Shown one piece after another: positions 34,440 to 44,665 of a stretch of 64,000 nucleotides of DNA. Under the pieces are notes generated by a model. That model ran no database searches. It saw only the letters and a list, made by a program, of their open reading frames with translations, and had not been told where the DNA came from. Position 1 is the stretch's first letter. Every line of letters starts with the position of its first letter. Source of the DNA: Toxorhynchites rutilus septentrionalis (lineage: Eukaryota > Arthropoda > Insecta > Diptera > Culicidae); contig NC_073746.1 of the NCBI RefSeq assembly GCF_029784135.1, forward strand, positions 79,197,704 to 79,261,703. The letters run 5' to 3'. A program made the translations under genes and the position numbers.

Positions 34440-34535
34440 AACATTTGTTACATTTCGTCCCATATTAAAACCCTTAATTCTCTTTTAAAAAGAAACATCG
34501 ACCGTTCTGCTGCCTCAAATTGGTAGACAAAGTCA
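34440..34535 (-). pseudogene. Mariner transposase fragment, distal part after SINE
   Basis: On the minus strand the text just left of the SINE reads GACTTTGTCTACCAATTTGA, giving DFVYQFEAAERS, which fits the mariner stretch DETFVYxYExE that follows the first catalytic aspartate. It continues the fragment at 35043-35341 once the SINE and one duplicated 12-mer are discounted. Confidence 0.5.
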
Positions 34536-34547
34536 CACCTATGTCTT
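34536..34547 (+). repeat. Target-site duplication of SINE in mariner
   Basis: CACCTATGTCTT occurs here and exactly at 35031-35042. Confidence 0.9.
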
Positions 34548-35030
34548 TTTTTTTATCCCATTTATTTATTTAAGGCTCATTAGCATTTCAGCTGTAACAG
34601 AGCCGAATTTTAATCGTGTACATGTCACATGGTTATCATATCTATAATTAGCACATTACAAAGTTGCCGTTCGCCAGTATTCCTTCTTTACCATTACATA
34701 TGGTACATTCACACAGTAGCCTTTTTAGGCGTAAGATTATTCTTTCTGTTCTTCCATTATCCAGTTGGACCACCGGACAGCGGAGACAGTTGATTGATCA
34801 TTATTGAGTGATTTATAGAACAGCAGCCCGATGTGTCTTGCAGAGCAGAGCAGTTGTATGGATGAATCGATCTTATTTCGACCGTGGATCGATCTCCATC
34901 GCTGATGATTGTTGCGTGGACGTAGTTATTCTGTAACAACACAAAGATGGTCAATGAGGGCCCTGAGTTTTGAACTCACGATCGATCGCTTACTAAGCGA
35001 ACGCGCAACCAATGTGGCTACGGAGACCCC
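34548..35030 (-). mobile_element. tRNA-derived SINE, 483 bp (Gecko/Feilai-like)
   Basis: On the minus strand it opens GGGGGTCTCCGTAGCCACAT, with TTGGTTGCGCGTTCGC and a B-box-like GTGAGTTCAAAACTC, a tRNA-like head of about 75 bp. A long unrelated body follows, ending in an A-run (T-run at 34546-34554). The 12 bp target duplication is perfect. Gecko and Feilai are named Aedes tRNA-SINEs; which one this is cannot be decided by eye. Confidence 0.85.
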
Positions 35031-35042
35031 CACCTATGTCTT

Positions 35043-35341
35043 GTCAGCAGTAATTATGCGTTGGATGGCCGTAGGATCAAAATTTGATATCGTTCAAGCA
35101 TGTCCTCAGCCACTCGATTACGATGAAATTTTTTAAGAAAACTAAACACCTTTGGCACTAGTCGTGCCGCGACTTTTCTCGTGCCTAAAACGTAAATCAA
35201 AACCAAAACATGACGAACGGTCTCGTGAGAGATATTTAATTTACGGGCTAGCTCTCTGAAACTTGAATGACGATCTCCGAGCACCATTCCTTTCATTTCG
35301 TCGATGTTTTCATCAGTTGATGAGGTGAATGGTCGAAACAT
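35043..35341 (-). pseudogene. Mariner transposase N-terminal fragment, interrupted by SINE
   Basis: From an ATG at 35341 the minus strand reads MFRPFTSSTDENIDEMKG, then RHSSFRELARKLNISHETVR, TRKVAARLVPKVFSFLKK and FHRNRVAEDML. The order SSxRELxxxLNIS..TVxxIL...KVAARxVPKxLxxxQKxxRVxxAxxML is the second helix-turn-helix and linker of mariner transposases. After ML a frameshift restores an RIITADKT-like segment, equivalent to RIITGDETW, just before the SINE duplication. The first helix-turn-helix is missing upstream, so the fragment was already truncated. Confidence 0.75.
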
Positions 35342-35699
35342 TTTATATGGGATAACTTTTTGAAATTTTATTGTAGTTTTTTTTCCCAGAAGTTTGAAAA
35401 CTGTATGATTGAAAAGTGCCCCTTACCTCGGTCAGCGATTTGTGCCGACGTTTATTTATTATGTTTATAATTACGTAAATAAATTGGATTTTGTAAGGTG
35501 TGAACCTGTTAATTATTCTAGAAATAGATGAAGTATCGTATCGTTCATCAGAATATCTTAAGGTGATGTAACCATTCGAAGAAATGTGCAAACATTAAGT
35601 GTTAGGTTGCCCGGAAAGCTCGTGCCGATTTTAGGGAAGGAAAAACAGAACAAAAATTAAATTGTATAGGTAGAAATACATTTATCCAGTAATATATAC

Positions 35700-35848
35700 A
35701 CCGTTTCGTTGCACAATCTTCTGCCACAAAGCTGCGTGAAGGAATCAAAATTTCGTACTAAAACAATTCATTTGATTTCTCGTCGAAAAACTGATTAAGT
35801 TGCTCTTCTATGTTGTCCAATGAGATGAAGTTCTTGCCCTTAACATAA
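35700..35848 (-). pseudogene. Mariner transposase C-terminal fragment
   Basis: Minus-strand LYYVKGKNFISLDNIEEQL then NQFFDEKSNELF resembles the mariner ending ...LxGKxFxSxxxIxxxLxxFFxxKxxxFxxxGIxxLPxRW. Stop and frame damage follow. It pairs with the HQDN block at 36970-37120. Confidence 0.55.
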
Positions 35849-35850
35849 TA

Positions 35851-36945
35851 CAGTGGTAGACATTCGTCAATTCTTTGTACAGTTTTGCTCATAAAAGACG
35901 ATTATTGTTTATTTTCATCGAATTCATTCTAAAAAAAGGTCTAAATTCACTTTATGTTTTCTATGTAATTCAAATATGTGGAATCAGGGTGGACATTCGT
36001 TTAGCCGCATCCTAAAATTTCAATAAAAGAAAATTTGTGCGGCAAATTCCGAGTCCAATCGGTAGCTAATATTTAGTATGTCCACCTCCATTTCGGATCA
36101 CTTTGAAAACTCGATTTGGCATCGAGTCAGACAGCTTTTAAAGAGTTGCCATATTAATTAAAGCCCAACATTTCTGAATTACTGCTTTGAGACTGGAAAT
36201 GTTGTCAAATTGTCATCCGTTTGCATAGACTATCTCGGCCAAGATTCTCCATAGGTTCTTTATGGGATTGCAATCGACTGCCAGCAGGTCATTCAAGAAG
36301 CGGAATGTCCTTCTCGGCAAACCATGCCTTCGATTGCTTGGAAACGTGGACATCGTTTATTGGTTGCTTCGTGTCTTATTCGACCTTTAAGACGCAAAGT
36401 AACTTTGGTGTTCCCATTTGTTGGTCGTTATATCCCATATTTCTGGCACTATTTAAAAAAATTCCTTACTACTTTCCCAGATAGACCAATTTTTGTTACG
36501 ATCGAGCGATTAGAAAACTTTTGTTCGCTGAATATCTTTATTATTTTCCGCCCCTCTTCCGTCAATAGAATACCTTTCGCCATTCCTTTAAATTCTACCT
36601 AAATCACTAATCTGACCAACTTCTTACGTTGAATATCTAATATTTATCTTGTAAATTGAACATTCCCATGTATTTTTTCAGAAAAACACAGATAAAGGCT
36701 TGGTGATTATGCGAAAACTCGATTTTTATGCCCTTCGGCTAAACGTATGTCACGACGTTTAAATGTTTATATCCACCGATGCCGCCTTGTTTGTGTGTGA
36801 TTGTGACACACGTCCTTTCAATAAAAGTGACTTAAATGTACTATCACTACAGCAAATAAGTATCACGATAAAAAGAACATTCCTAGTTGTTTTGTGAGTG
36901 TTTCAAGTTTTTTGTCAAGTGCGACTAAACGAATGTCTATCACTG
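35851..36945 (-). mobile_element. Internally deleted Tc1-like element
   Basis: The left tip CAGTGGTAGACATTCGT follows TA; the right tip (inverted) reads CAGTGATAGACATTCGTTTA. Similar ACATTCGTTTAGCCGC text recurs inside at about 35992-36009 and GGCTAAACGTATGTC at 36727-36742, giving repeated ends. The minus-strand coding part has an N-terminal helix-turn-helix and a C-terminal catalytic-E segment with the middle missing. The right flank is not TA, so the insertion has decayed or the boundary is approximate. Confidence 0.65.
36060..36588 (-). pseudogene. Tc1 transposase remnant, middle deleted
   Basis: From 36587 the minus strand reads MAKGILLTEEGRKIIKIFSE, then NRSIVTKIGLSGKVV, a helix-turn-helix start. 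After about 150 bp it continues with CNPIKNLWRILAEIVYANG, NISSLKAVIQKCW, LSDSMPNRVFKVIRNGGGHT and KY. DLNPIENLW normally holds the catalytic Glu; here the codon gives Lys, so the active site is dead even apart from the stops. The first and second catalytic Asp regions are absent. Confidence 0.75.
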
Positions 36946-36969
36946 TTTTAAAGAGACCTAAACAAGTAA

Positions 36970-37322
36970 AAATCTTAAGGGGCAATTAGTAATCTAATTA
37001 GTAAAGTGGGTAAAGTAGCACATCCCATCTAAACCCATTTTTTTCGGGTTGTTAAAGATACAGAAGGTCTGACATTGTCCTGATGGAACCCGACGGCTTT
37101 CCGATTGGGTAATTCTGAACATTTGTATTGGACCGATTTCTTAAATTCTTACAGTTGCGAATTTATTAACTGATTTGGGGAAGACTAATGGCGGTTCAAT
37201 TCGCTTACACCAAGATTTTTATTGCTAAGCATTGTTTTGAATGTTTTTTACCACCAGTCACGATTTGTCTCCAAAAAGTTATGTTCTGGTTGCGTTTCTG
37301 AAGTGAGTCGCGATTGAATGTT
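36970..37322 (-). pseudogene. Mariner transposase central fragment
   Basis: Minus strand: a degraded FWRQIVTGGKK (like RIVTGDEKW) and then SELPNRKAVGFHQDNVRPSV and SLTTRKKW before a stop. HQDNxRPHxS marks the second catalytic Asp region. The DEKW position reads GGKK, so the first Asp is lost. Several frameshifts. Confidence 0.65.
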
Positions 37323-38184
37323 TTTCGGCGCGTTAGTAAATATAGACAATTTGAGATAGAACATAGGCAAAAACAATTCTTTTTTTTATGAAAGTATTCA
37401 AATGGGTTTAATGTGGAACCCTGAGGTATGTTAGGGATAGCTCAACCGGATTACTTGTAAATTCGTCTTCTCAACAAATAATTACATCAAGACTTTTCTG
37501 TTGTTGTTGTGGTAGATCTCATTGTAGATTCAGGTTGACACGTTTATACCCCAGGTTGAACGAACGGTCTGAAATATCGGCTGGAATTAGGCTTAGGTTT
37601 GCTCAAATGTCTGTCTCGAAAACAATTAACAGACCGTTATCGGGTATCCAGTGAAGCAGGAATTCCTTTGTAAATTCAAGGCTAATGCTGACATAGGTAT
37701 TGGGTTCAATTCCTGATCAGTCAAGGATTTTTTCGGGTTGGAATTTTTCTTGACATGCCTTGGGATATGTAAAGTAATGGGTATCGGCTACAATTAGGCT
37801 TGGGTTTGATCAGCTAGTAGAACTCGAAAACGATCGCAATTGCAGGCCGTGGCCGAGGATCTGATAAAGTGGGATTTCCCTTGTAAATCCATGGCTAATA
37901 CTGACATAGGCATTAAGTTCAATACCCGATCGGTCTAGGGTCTTCCCGGGTTGGAAATTCTCTCGACAAGCCATGGAATGAATACTTTAGGTAAAGGCTT
38001 AAATTGTTCTTTCGATTAGTGATCTATATCTGCGGGATAACCAGTCCGTTTTCTTTTCAATTTAATGTGTTCACTGGTTAGTATGATGTATTAAAGAAAT
38101 ACAGTAATTCAATTATTATCAATAAGATAACTCGTCCTGCTCAAACCTTTGTACGGGAATGAGGTGGGACCATCATCATTAAAA
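37322..38184 (+). repeat. T-module repeat, copy T3
   Basis: Collinear with T2 at 15345-16212: GATAGCTCAACCGGATTACT, AATATCGGCTGGAATTAGGC, GGGTTCAATTCCTGATCAGT, GTCTTCCCGGGTTGGAAATT, and ends GGGACCATCATCATTA. It abuts the mariner fragment. Confidence 0.6.
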
Positions 38185-39537
38185 AAAATTAATAAAAAAT
38201 AAACATTTATGGAATCTTCACCAGATGCTCATAAACGGTGGTTTTAGATATCTGTATGGAAACTTCTAATTCACTTGTCGAGTACCGAAGATTGTTCCTA
38301 ATCTGCGTCTCGATTTAGCTATCATTAGCGACAGCACAAACATTTCGGGTTATTATAGTCACCCAACAATATAAATTCAAATCTGTGAATCTATCGATTG
38401 TGTGAATAAAATTGTGATTCCTTTTCATCAATTTGTGATATACGAATTTACAAAATAAAATATCGGAAAGATCGATTTTCGCGATTTTTTGGAGTACAAA
38501 AATTGATCCAAAAAATCGGGGACGAAAAGATCGATCTTCTGAATGTCGATTTAAGATCACCAAATCCTAGTGCAGCTGTAATGGACAAAAGTATCGGAAT
38601 GAAATAAAAAATAAACTAACAAAAAGTAAAAAAAAACTAACACATTTTGTTGCTAACCAACTCAACAGCAATTCCAATTAATCTTATCAAACCACTTTCA
38701 TTTGGTTGCTAGAACGTTCCTGTTGGAATTTTCCCAAACAGAGATATTTCTGTTTGAATAAAAAATTACCTTTTCGTTTTTGATGAGATGATCTTTGAAA
38801 TTATGTACATTCCATCCTCATGCGTTGGCTTTTCACGAAGTTACAGCATTTTCAACTAACTGGGCTAAATGTCTAAGTTAAATGTTAAATGTTAATAAAA
38901 ATTAGGGGAAGTTCAATGAATTGTTTGATTGTCACTGAAAAAAAAATCTCGTGTGCTTGTGAACGTTTCAATTTGCTATAAAAGTATTTTTCTATACAGT
39001 GTAAAGCGCCACTAATTGATCCAATCCTACTAGACTAGTTTAAAGATATTATTTGTGTACAAAAAATGAATTTTCGGCCCCGTAAATATAATGCTATCGA
39101 GCCTTACAAATAAACAAATTTAAAAAACCACATTGTTTGACAGCTGGTATAGCGAGATTTGTTTGTAAAAAAGTTTGTATGATTAAGAACACTGGATTTA
39201 GTTTTATCTGCTCTGAAATCTAGCAGCTTTTTCTGCATATTTGCTTATTCTACTACTGATGAGGTAAACGTGTTGTTGTTATTTTGAATATTATATAATG
39301 TTTTATAACATTCAAACCCAAACTCTCTTTTCAGAGAAAATTACTAGCTTATTTATGACTTATTAAAACTACAGGATATTCAAATTTACTCATACAGCTA
39401 GTCAAACGACATTTGCTTATTCCAAAACTTGATTTTGACAAATCAATGAACCCCTGCAAATGGAGCACTATTTGTTGAAGGAGCCTATCATGAATCCTCG
39501 TCAGTTAAACAGTGTATATCAGGATAACTTGCTATGA
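38185..39537. other. AT-rich DNA, short palindromic patch only
   Basis: At 38458-38545, AAAGATCGATTTTC-like and GAAAAGATCGATCTTC-like sequences are partly inverted, perhaps a small MITE. No gene. Confidence 0.35.
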
Positions 39538-39812
39538 GCTTGGGTAGACTGTACAATTCGTAGTTGCTCTCCGTGATTGACCTGAACCAACCAAATTGCA
39601 TAAAGAACACACAGAATGACGCTTGGGACTAGCAAATCATTCTCGTTGTGCAATTTTCGGTGATTCGAGCTTTAAATGGTCAATAACGACGCCGGCCACG
39701 TCCTTACAGTCACCAGGGGAAAGGAAGGAATGTTAGTATGATATTCGCCGCCCGAAGGCCAGAAGGGTCGCCTCTATAGCGTGGTTCCCTAGCGTTTATC
39801 ATGGAAGGGATA
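39538..39812 (+). repeat. Dispersed repeat R, copy 2
   Basis: Fuller copy of 4599-4805, including the CG-rich ACGACGCCGGCCACGTCC and GCCCGAAGGCCAGAAGGG pieces that copy 1 lacks. Class unknown. Confidence 0.6.
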
Positions 39813-40014
39813 GTTGTTAGTGGGAAGAGGTAAGACTCAGGATTCACTGAGGTAAGTGATGTGATTGTATAAACGCGAACTATCGACTACTCAACAAAAC
39901 GAAATTCTGAAAATCTCATATCTCAACATGCAGCAGAAATCTTTAGGTATCCTAAGAAGGAAAACCTGTAATATTAATTAGTTATTTTTTAATTTTTGCG
40001 CGTATTTGTGATTG

Positions 40015-40330
40015 AAATCCCATCGCAACCGCGAAGTTTTAACTGTGAGAAACCTGCGAAGGTAACCGAGAGAACTTTTCTCAAACTAATCGGACCAGCG
40101 TTTTATTCCATTATTCAATGTGTGTAGTCTTTATTTAACCCCAATCACAGCGAGGGATCGTTATCTTTGGGAAACCTGAGAAGGTAACCGAGAGAATTCC
40201 TTTACAATTAATCGACCCTACAATGTGTAATATATTGCGATGTATTTTATAAAGTTCCAAGAGTTCCAATCGTGATGGCGAAGAATTATATTTGGGAATC
40301 CTGAGAAGGTAACCGAGAAAACTCACTGAG
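40015..40330 (+). repeat. Tandem repeat, three units of about 120 bp
   Basis: GGAAACCTGAGAAGGTAACC-like blocks recur near 40048, 40168 and 40295, each followed by GAGAGAA/GAGAAAA and preceded by an AATCG-type context. Confidence 0.75.
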
Positions 40331-40524
40331 TTTTCTCATTGTTCTCCATAATAATATAGATTAACAAACTAAAGGTACTATATACATACTAGATACATAC
40401 TGTTTTATTTTGGTTAGATTTGATGAACCTCTGTGCGAGATTGCGGCCACAGGAAACGCAGTCGCGAGAAGTACATAGCTACACAGAATTGAACTGGTGC
40501 GGCTGCCAGCAACGCTCCTCTCCA

Positions 40525-41055
40525 GCGATGCCAACCTTCCTGATTTTTCAGGATTTCCCAGACTTTTTGGCACGTTCCCAGATATCATGACAAACACTCT
40601 ATTTTCCCTGATTTTACTGAAATGATCCTGATTTATCCTGATTTTTGTATTTACTTCATCAGAATAAAAATATCCGCAATAATAATAATGGGATCCATAC
40701 CAAAGTTTCCTTGGTTGGAGCTGAGAGCTGTCATAATTCGCGTTGATGGCGTTGAGCTTCCAAATAAAATAGCGCCAAATATAATAATTGATTTTCAGGA
40801 GGAATGAACACGGTTTCAAAATACAAATCATGAATGGAAACTAATCTCTCCCCATCAAATTAGTATGCTATGTAAAGTAAAAACACTTCCTGCAGGTGGT
40901 GAAAAAATCCCATACGAAAATTGTGTCTGAAGACACAATTCGTGCCAAAAATCGGCACGAATTTTCTGGACAACCCAATATGAACGATCCTGATTTTTCC
41001 TGATTTTTTTTCATTCTTCCTGATTTTTGAAAATTATAGTTGGCAACCCTGCTCC
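40525..41055. repeat. CCTGATTTTT-rich repeat with inverted ends
   Basis: Left GCGATGCCAACCTTCCTGAT and right AGTTGGCAACCCTGCTC are inverse-like; CCTGATTTTT or TCCTGATTTA iterations occur near both ends. Near 40920-40965 lies a short inverted pair (TGTCTGAAGACACAATTCG). Non-autonomous, class unknown. Confidence 0.45.
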
Positions 41056-42538
41056 GCTCAACCCTATTCGCTTTGACGGCGGAATGGTGTCGACATCTGG
41101 ATACGACATTAGTTTGTATGAGGCCAACTATTCTTTATTGGCGATCTAACGCAAAACGTAAACGATCGGTGAGATATCTGGATTTTGTTTTTGAACTAAG
41201 AAAATGATGCTAATGTAACCTAAAACTCAAAAACAAATCACGTATATTTTACTTCCGGGCTTTCCAAGGTAGTTCTCACATGCAGGAATCGTGCATTTTT
41301 CTACTTGTGTTTGATTGTGCTCTCGAATTTCAACCATTGTCAACATTTTTATAGTTTTCACTACTGAAAGAGGTGAATAAATAACATGTTATATATTAAA
41401 TTGCGCAGAATTGAACAAACTCATCGCAATCAAATAATCTTTTATGATTATAACATTGTAATTTATGGAAAGAACTACAAACCTTCCATAAGCTCACATG
41501 GCAAAATTTAAAACCATCATCACTTTCACCGCAGCGCCGCCTAGGTGTAGATTTGTACGTTAGATCGCCAATCAGATTAATGGGCCCCAAGGCAGTTTAA
41601 AATTGCTAAAATGTGTATGATTTTTTTTTCTTTGCGTTATTTACTTACTAGAAGTACGTTGTTCTGACTCTAATTTAAACATTCCTATGTATTTTCAGAT
41701 ATTCTCACAAAAATTTACCATTATAATATAAAATTATCTTTAGACACAACTCTTGTACCATATTTTCTCACCACCCGCAAGCAAAAATAATTGTCATTCA
41801 CATAGACTACTAATTTGATTTGGGAAAAACAATTTTCATTGATAATTCCCACTTCAAACGTGTGTTCATTTCTTCTGCAAGCCTCAATTGTCATGCCTAC
41901 TCCCCCATTTCGTCATGCGAAGCTCAATGCCGTCAACGTGGATATCGAGCGAACCAAACGAACAATGTATGTATTCCGATTCAATCTAACTGCATTCAAG
42001 GCTACGTTGACAAGAGATCCACTTAGAGGCGAATGAAATGCAAAGTTTAAAGCCTCACAAGAACAAAGAACGAACGAACGAGATTCACACGAAAATTCGG
42101 CTGCAAAACTGACGAAAAAAAACAAAACACTGCCCGCCCGAAGCAGCGAGTCCGAGAAAAGCGAGAGAAATTAGTGCACCCACACCAATACCATTCCATG
42201 CAGCTGCAATTCCACGACCGCACACAACTCGTACGGCCACACTTTCGCACAGTACACGAGAATATCCTGTAGAAATAACAATCACTTGAAACAAAATTAA
42301 CAAAATTCTAAATATTAATCAATGTTATCGCGGAGCTTCTAGCCTCTATCGGCTTTTCATTACACTGGTGAACTGTCTGAATAATTATGATAATATAGTA
42401 TAATAAAAAAAAACAAAAACAATCAACACATATAGTCTAATTTATGTCTTCCGCACAATATCATAAAAAAAATAATAATTAGGAACGATCTCACTAATGG
42501 AATATATGACCAAATAATTTCCGGAGTGTACTGCACAC
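41056..42538. other. Unassigned DNA with a GGCGATCTAACG inverted pair
   Basis: TTGGCGATCTAACG at 41137-41150 and CGTTAGATCGCCAA at 41559-41572 are exact inverses about 420 bp apart, so a MITE-like unit may span about 41125-41590. The 41650-41800 part faintly resembles the M4 interior. No gene. Confidence 0.35.
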
Positions 42539-42541
42539 ATT

Positions 42542-44662
42542 GGGCCTTATTCCCGTATCCACGTACAATTACGTTCCCACTACGCTTACATCTCACTTCA
42601 CTATGTTGTACTTATTCCCGTTTCGTGAAGTGTAAAAATGAACTTCGTGTATTAAGTGGAGTGGATACCAAAATGACCGTGTGTTCATTTCCAATGTCGT
42701 TTCTAAAAGAAACGTCAATTGTATTTTGTTTTGTTTATCCTCAAGTTGTGTCGATACACCCAGAAAATGGATTACTAAAAAAAGCTTCCAAATCTTTTGT
42801 AATTCAAACATTAGTAGAATGTACATATTTTCTGTAAATATTACCAATCGTTTGTAAAATGAATGTCAAATGCAATACACATCCCGGCCAACGATTGATT
42901 CATTTTACTTCGCGGTGTTAGTAACTTTTACGATTGTCATTACTGGCAACCGCGAAGAAAATGTAAATATAACTTTATTAGTCTAATTACCGAGTTGATA
43001 ATTGAGTTGAACGGCACTACTTTCCGATATTGATTTCTTCACAGAAGAAGGTCGAATTAACCCGAATTCGGGACAGGTAAGTAATATTCTTGAAAATCAA
43101 TTCAATTTATGTATATTGATACATATTGGATAGCAATGATTCGTCATCGTCTGCTGCGGGAGAATTTGAAGACATTACTTCAATAATAAGGAATCTGGGT
43201 ACTTCGAAACACAAAAACGAACCCTCTCGAGTCCTAGATTCATCTTTATGCTATTGGATTTGGTCAAGGACAACTTCATAAACGCTTTGCAGATTGTGAT
43301 CGGTGGTTCGATCAATTGGATGTTTTCCGGATTCGTCACGACAGAGGTTCCGTATCCACTGAGGCTGCGCGTCAAGTCAATATTGCAACGGGGCATAGAG
43401 CAGGCCTCACCTAATGCCGCCAGGGTTTCGTCAGCTTCGTGATATTTCCCGATTGTGTTTGGCTGAGAAGTAATTACACGCTGGTCCTGGGAGAGGATAA
43501 TGGTGAGAATTGAGTAGTCTGGCGTAGCTATTTGTAGTAATGATTGTGTATTTTTTCCTAATTTGTAGCCGTGGATCAGACCCAATCGATGCAGGATCAG
43601 ATGTCTATAGTTTAGATAGTTCAATGAATAATTTAAAAAAGTTAGTTAGTTCAATAAATGAACAAATATGCATACAAAAGATCAATAAAGTATATACAAT
43701 ATATGCATTAAGATTGGGTTAATATAACGTGTTTAGAGTGTATGTTAAATCAACGTTGAACCGACTGCTTCTACTGGGTTATACTGGCCGATTTAACATT
43801 TGTTCACCATTCTTATCGCGTAATATGTACGAATCTGGGTCATGCGAATAGAATCAAATTGGTAGTCAAAAAGAAACCAATTGAAATGTCAATAATCAGG
43901 AAGGAAAAAAGTTTATTTTCTTAAAATAAACCACATAGAGAAAGTATCGTTATGAAAGACAAAAATAATCTAATTAGATAAATGAAAGAACTACATTTTT
44001 TCATCAATTAATGCGAGCGTTTGAAATCATGAAAGCACAACTGACAATTCGGTAGATTTGCAGAAATTAGTTTTGGTATTTTCAGAAATTTCAGTCTTAT
44101 TGACTACAAAACTCCTCTAAACTTAATTGTAATTCAATTTTACTTCTCGCCAAATGTTAGGTTTTAATTATTTCGAACACTAGAGTTGTATTATTTGAAC
44201 TTTTTCCTTTCTAAAAATACGAATTACCCAAATTACAACCTTTATTTCAATTCTATTTCGGTCACAAAAGGTTAATAAACAAAGCCCGAGTGATGAAAAC
44301 GTTTGCTCTTTTTATATGAGAAACATTTGACAGCATGCGGAAAAAAGATTTTTTTTTTAAACCAAAATGCACTTGAAAAATAGATTCAAGTAGATTCAAA
44401 AATTATTAATTATTGGTAATATTTACCAAAAAACTCGTCATATATACTAACTTTTTGGGAGAGTGTATGATTATGATGAGCACGGGGAATCGCTCTGTTT
44501 ACACGAGCGAGAGCGTGAAGTGTAAACCAGAATAACATCGGTGGATGAACTTGGTGTATTCATAATGAATTCAACCAAATGTTTACAGTGGCGTGCAATC
44601 CGGAATAAGGTTGTACTCACTCCACATTGTTTTCACGTGTAGTGTATTCGGGAATAAGGCCC
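42542..44662. mobile_element. 2.1 kb TIR element with ATT duplication (Harbinger-like)
   Basis: TIR GGGCCTTATTCCCG is exact for 14 bp at both ends and flanked by ATT at 42539-42541 and 44663-44665. Subterminal (T)ATTCC(C/G)G and GTACTTATTCCCG motifs recur. GG-start TIRs with 3 bp duplications are typical of PIF/Harbinger; the class is inferred. No transposase is seen. One unexplained open frame is at 43175-43624. Confidence 0.7.
43175..43624 (-). other. Unassigned 149-codon open frame inside TIR element
   Basis: Uninterrupted for 149 codons but without an ATG near its start. Contents include a Leu/Ile-rich first third and GKYHEADETLAALGEACSMP in the middle. No motif, signal or membrane segment that I recognise. 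It could be a captured exon, a fragment of an old retroelement or viral insertion, or chance. I do not assign it. Confidence 0.25.
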
Positions 44663-44665
44663 ATT

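Larger units (their letters stand above)
35604..37322 (-). mobile_element. Second mariner element, split by a Tc1 derivative
   Basis: The right-hand TIR is suggested by TTAGGTTGCCCGGAAAGCTC at 35603-35622. The minus strand upstream carries C-terminal text (KGKNFISLDNIEEQLNQFF at about 35840-35780). The Tc1 derivative occupies 35851-36945. Beyond it the coding resumes upstream at about 37120-36970 with NRKAVGFHQDNVRPSVSLTT. The copy is lost at 37322, where T-module T3 begins. Confidence 0.65.

Noticed and set aside
40361..40831. 156-codon minus-strand frame
   Set aside because: Covers the CCTGATTTTT repeat and unrelated flanks; composition and lack of motif suggest chance.
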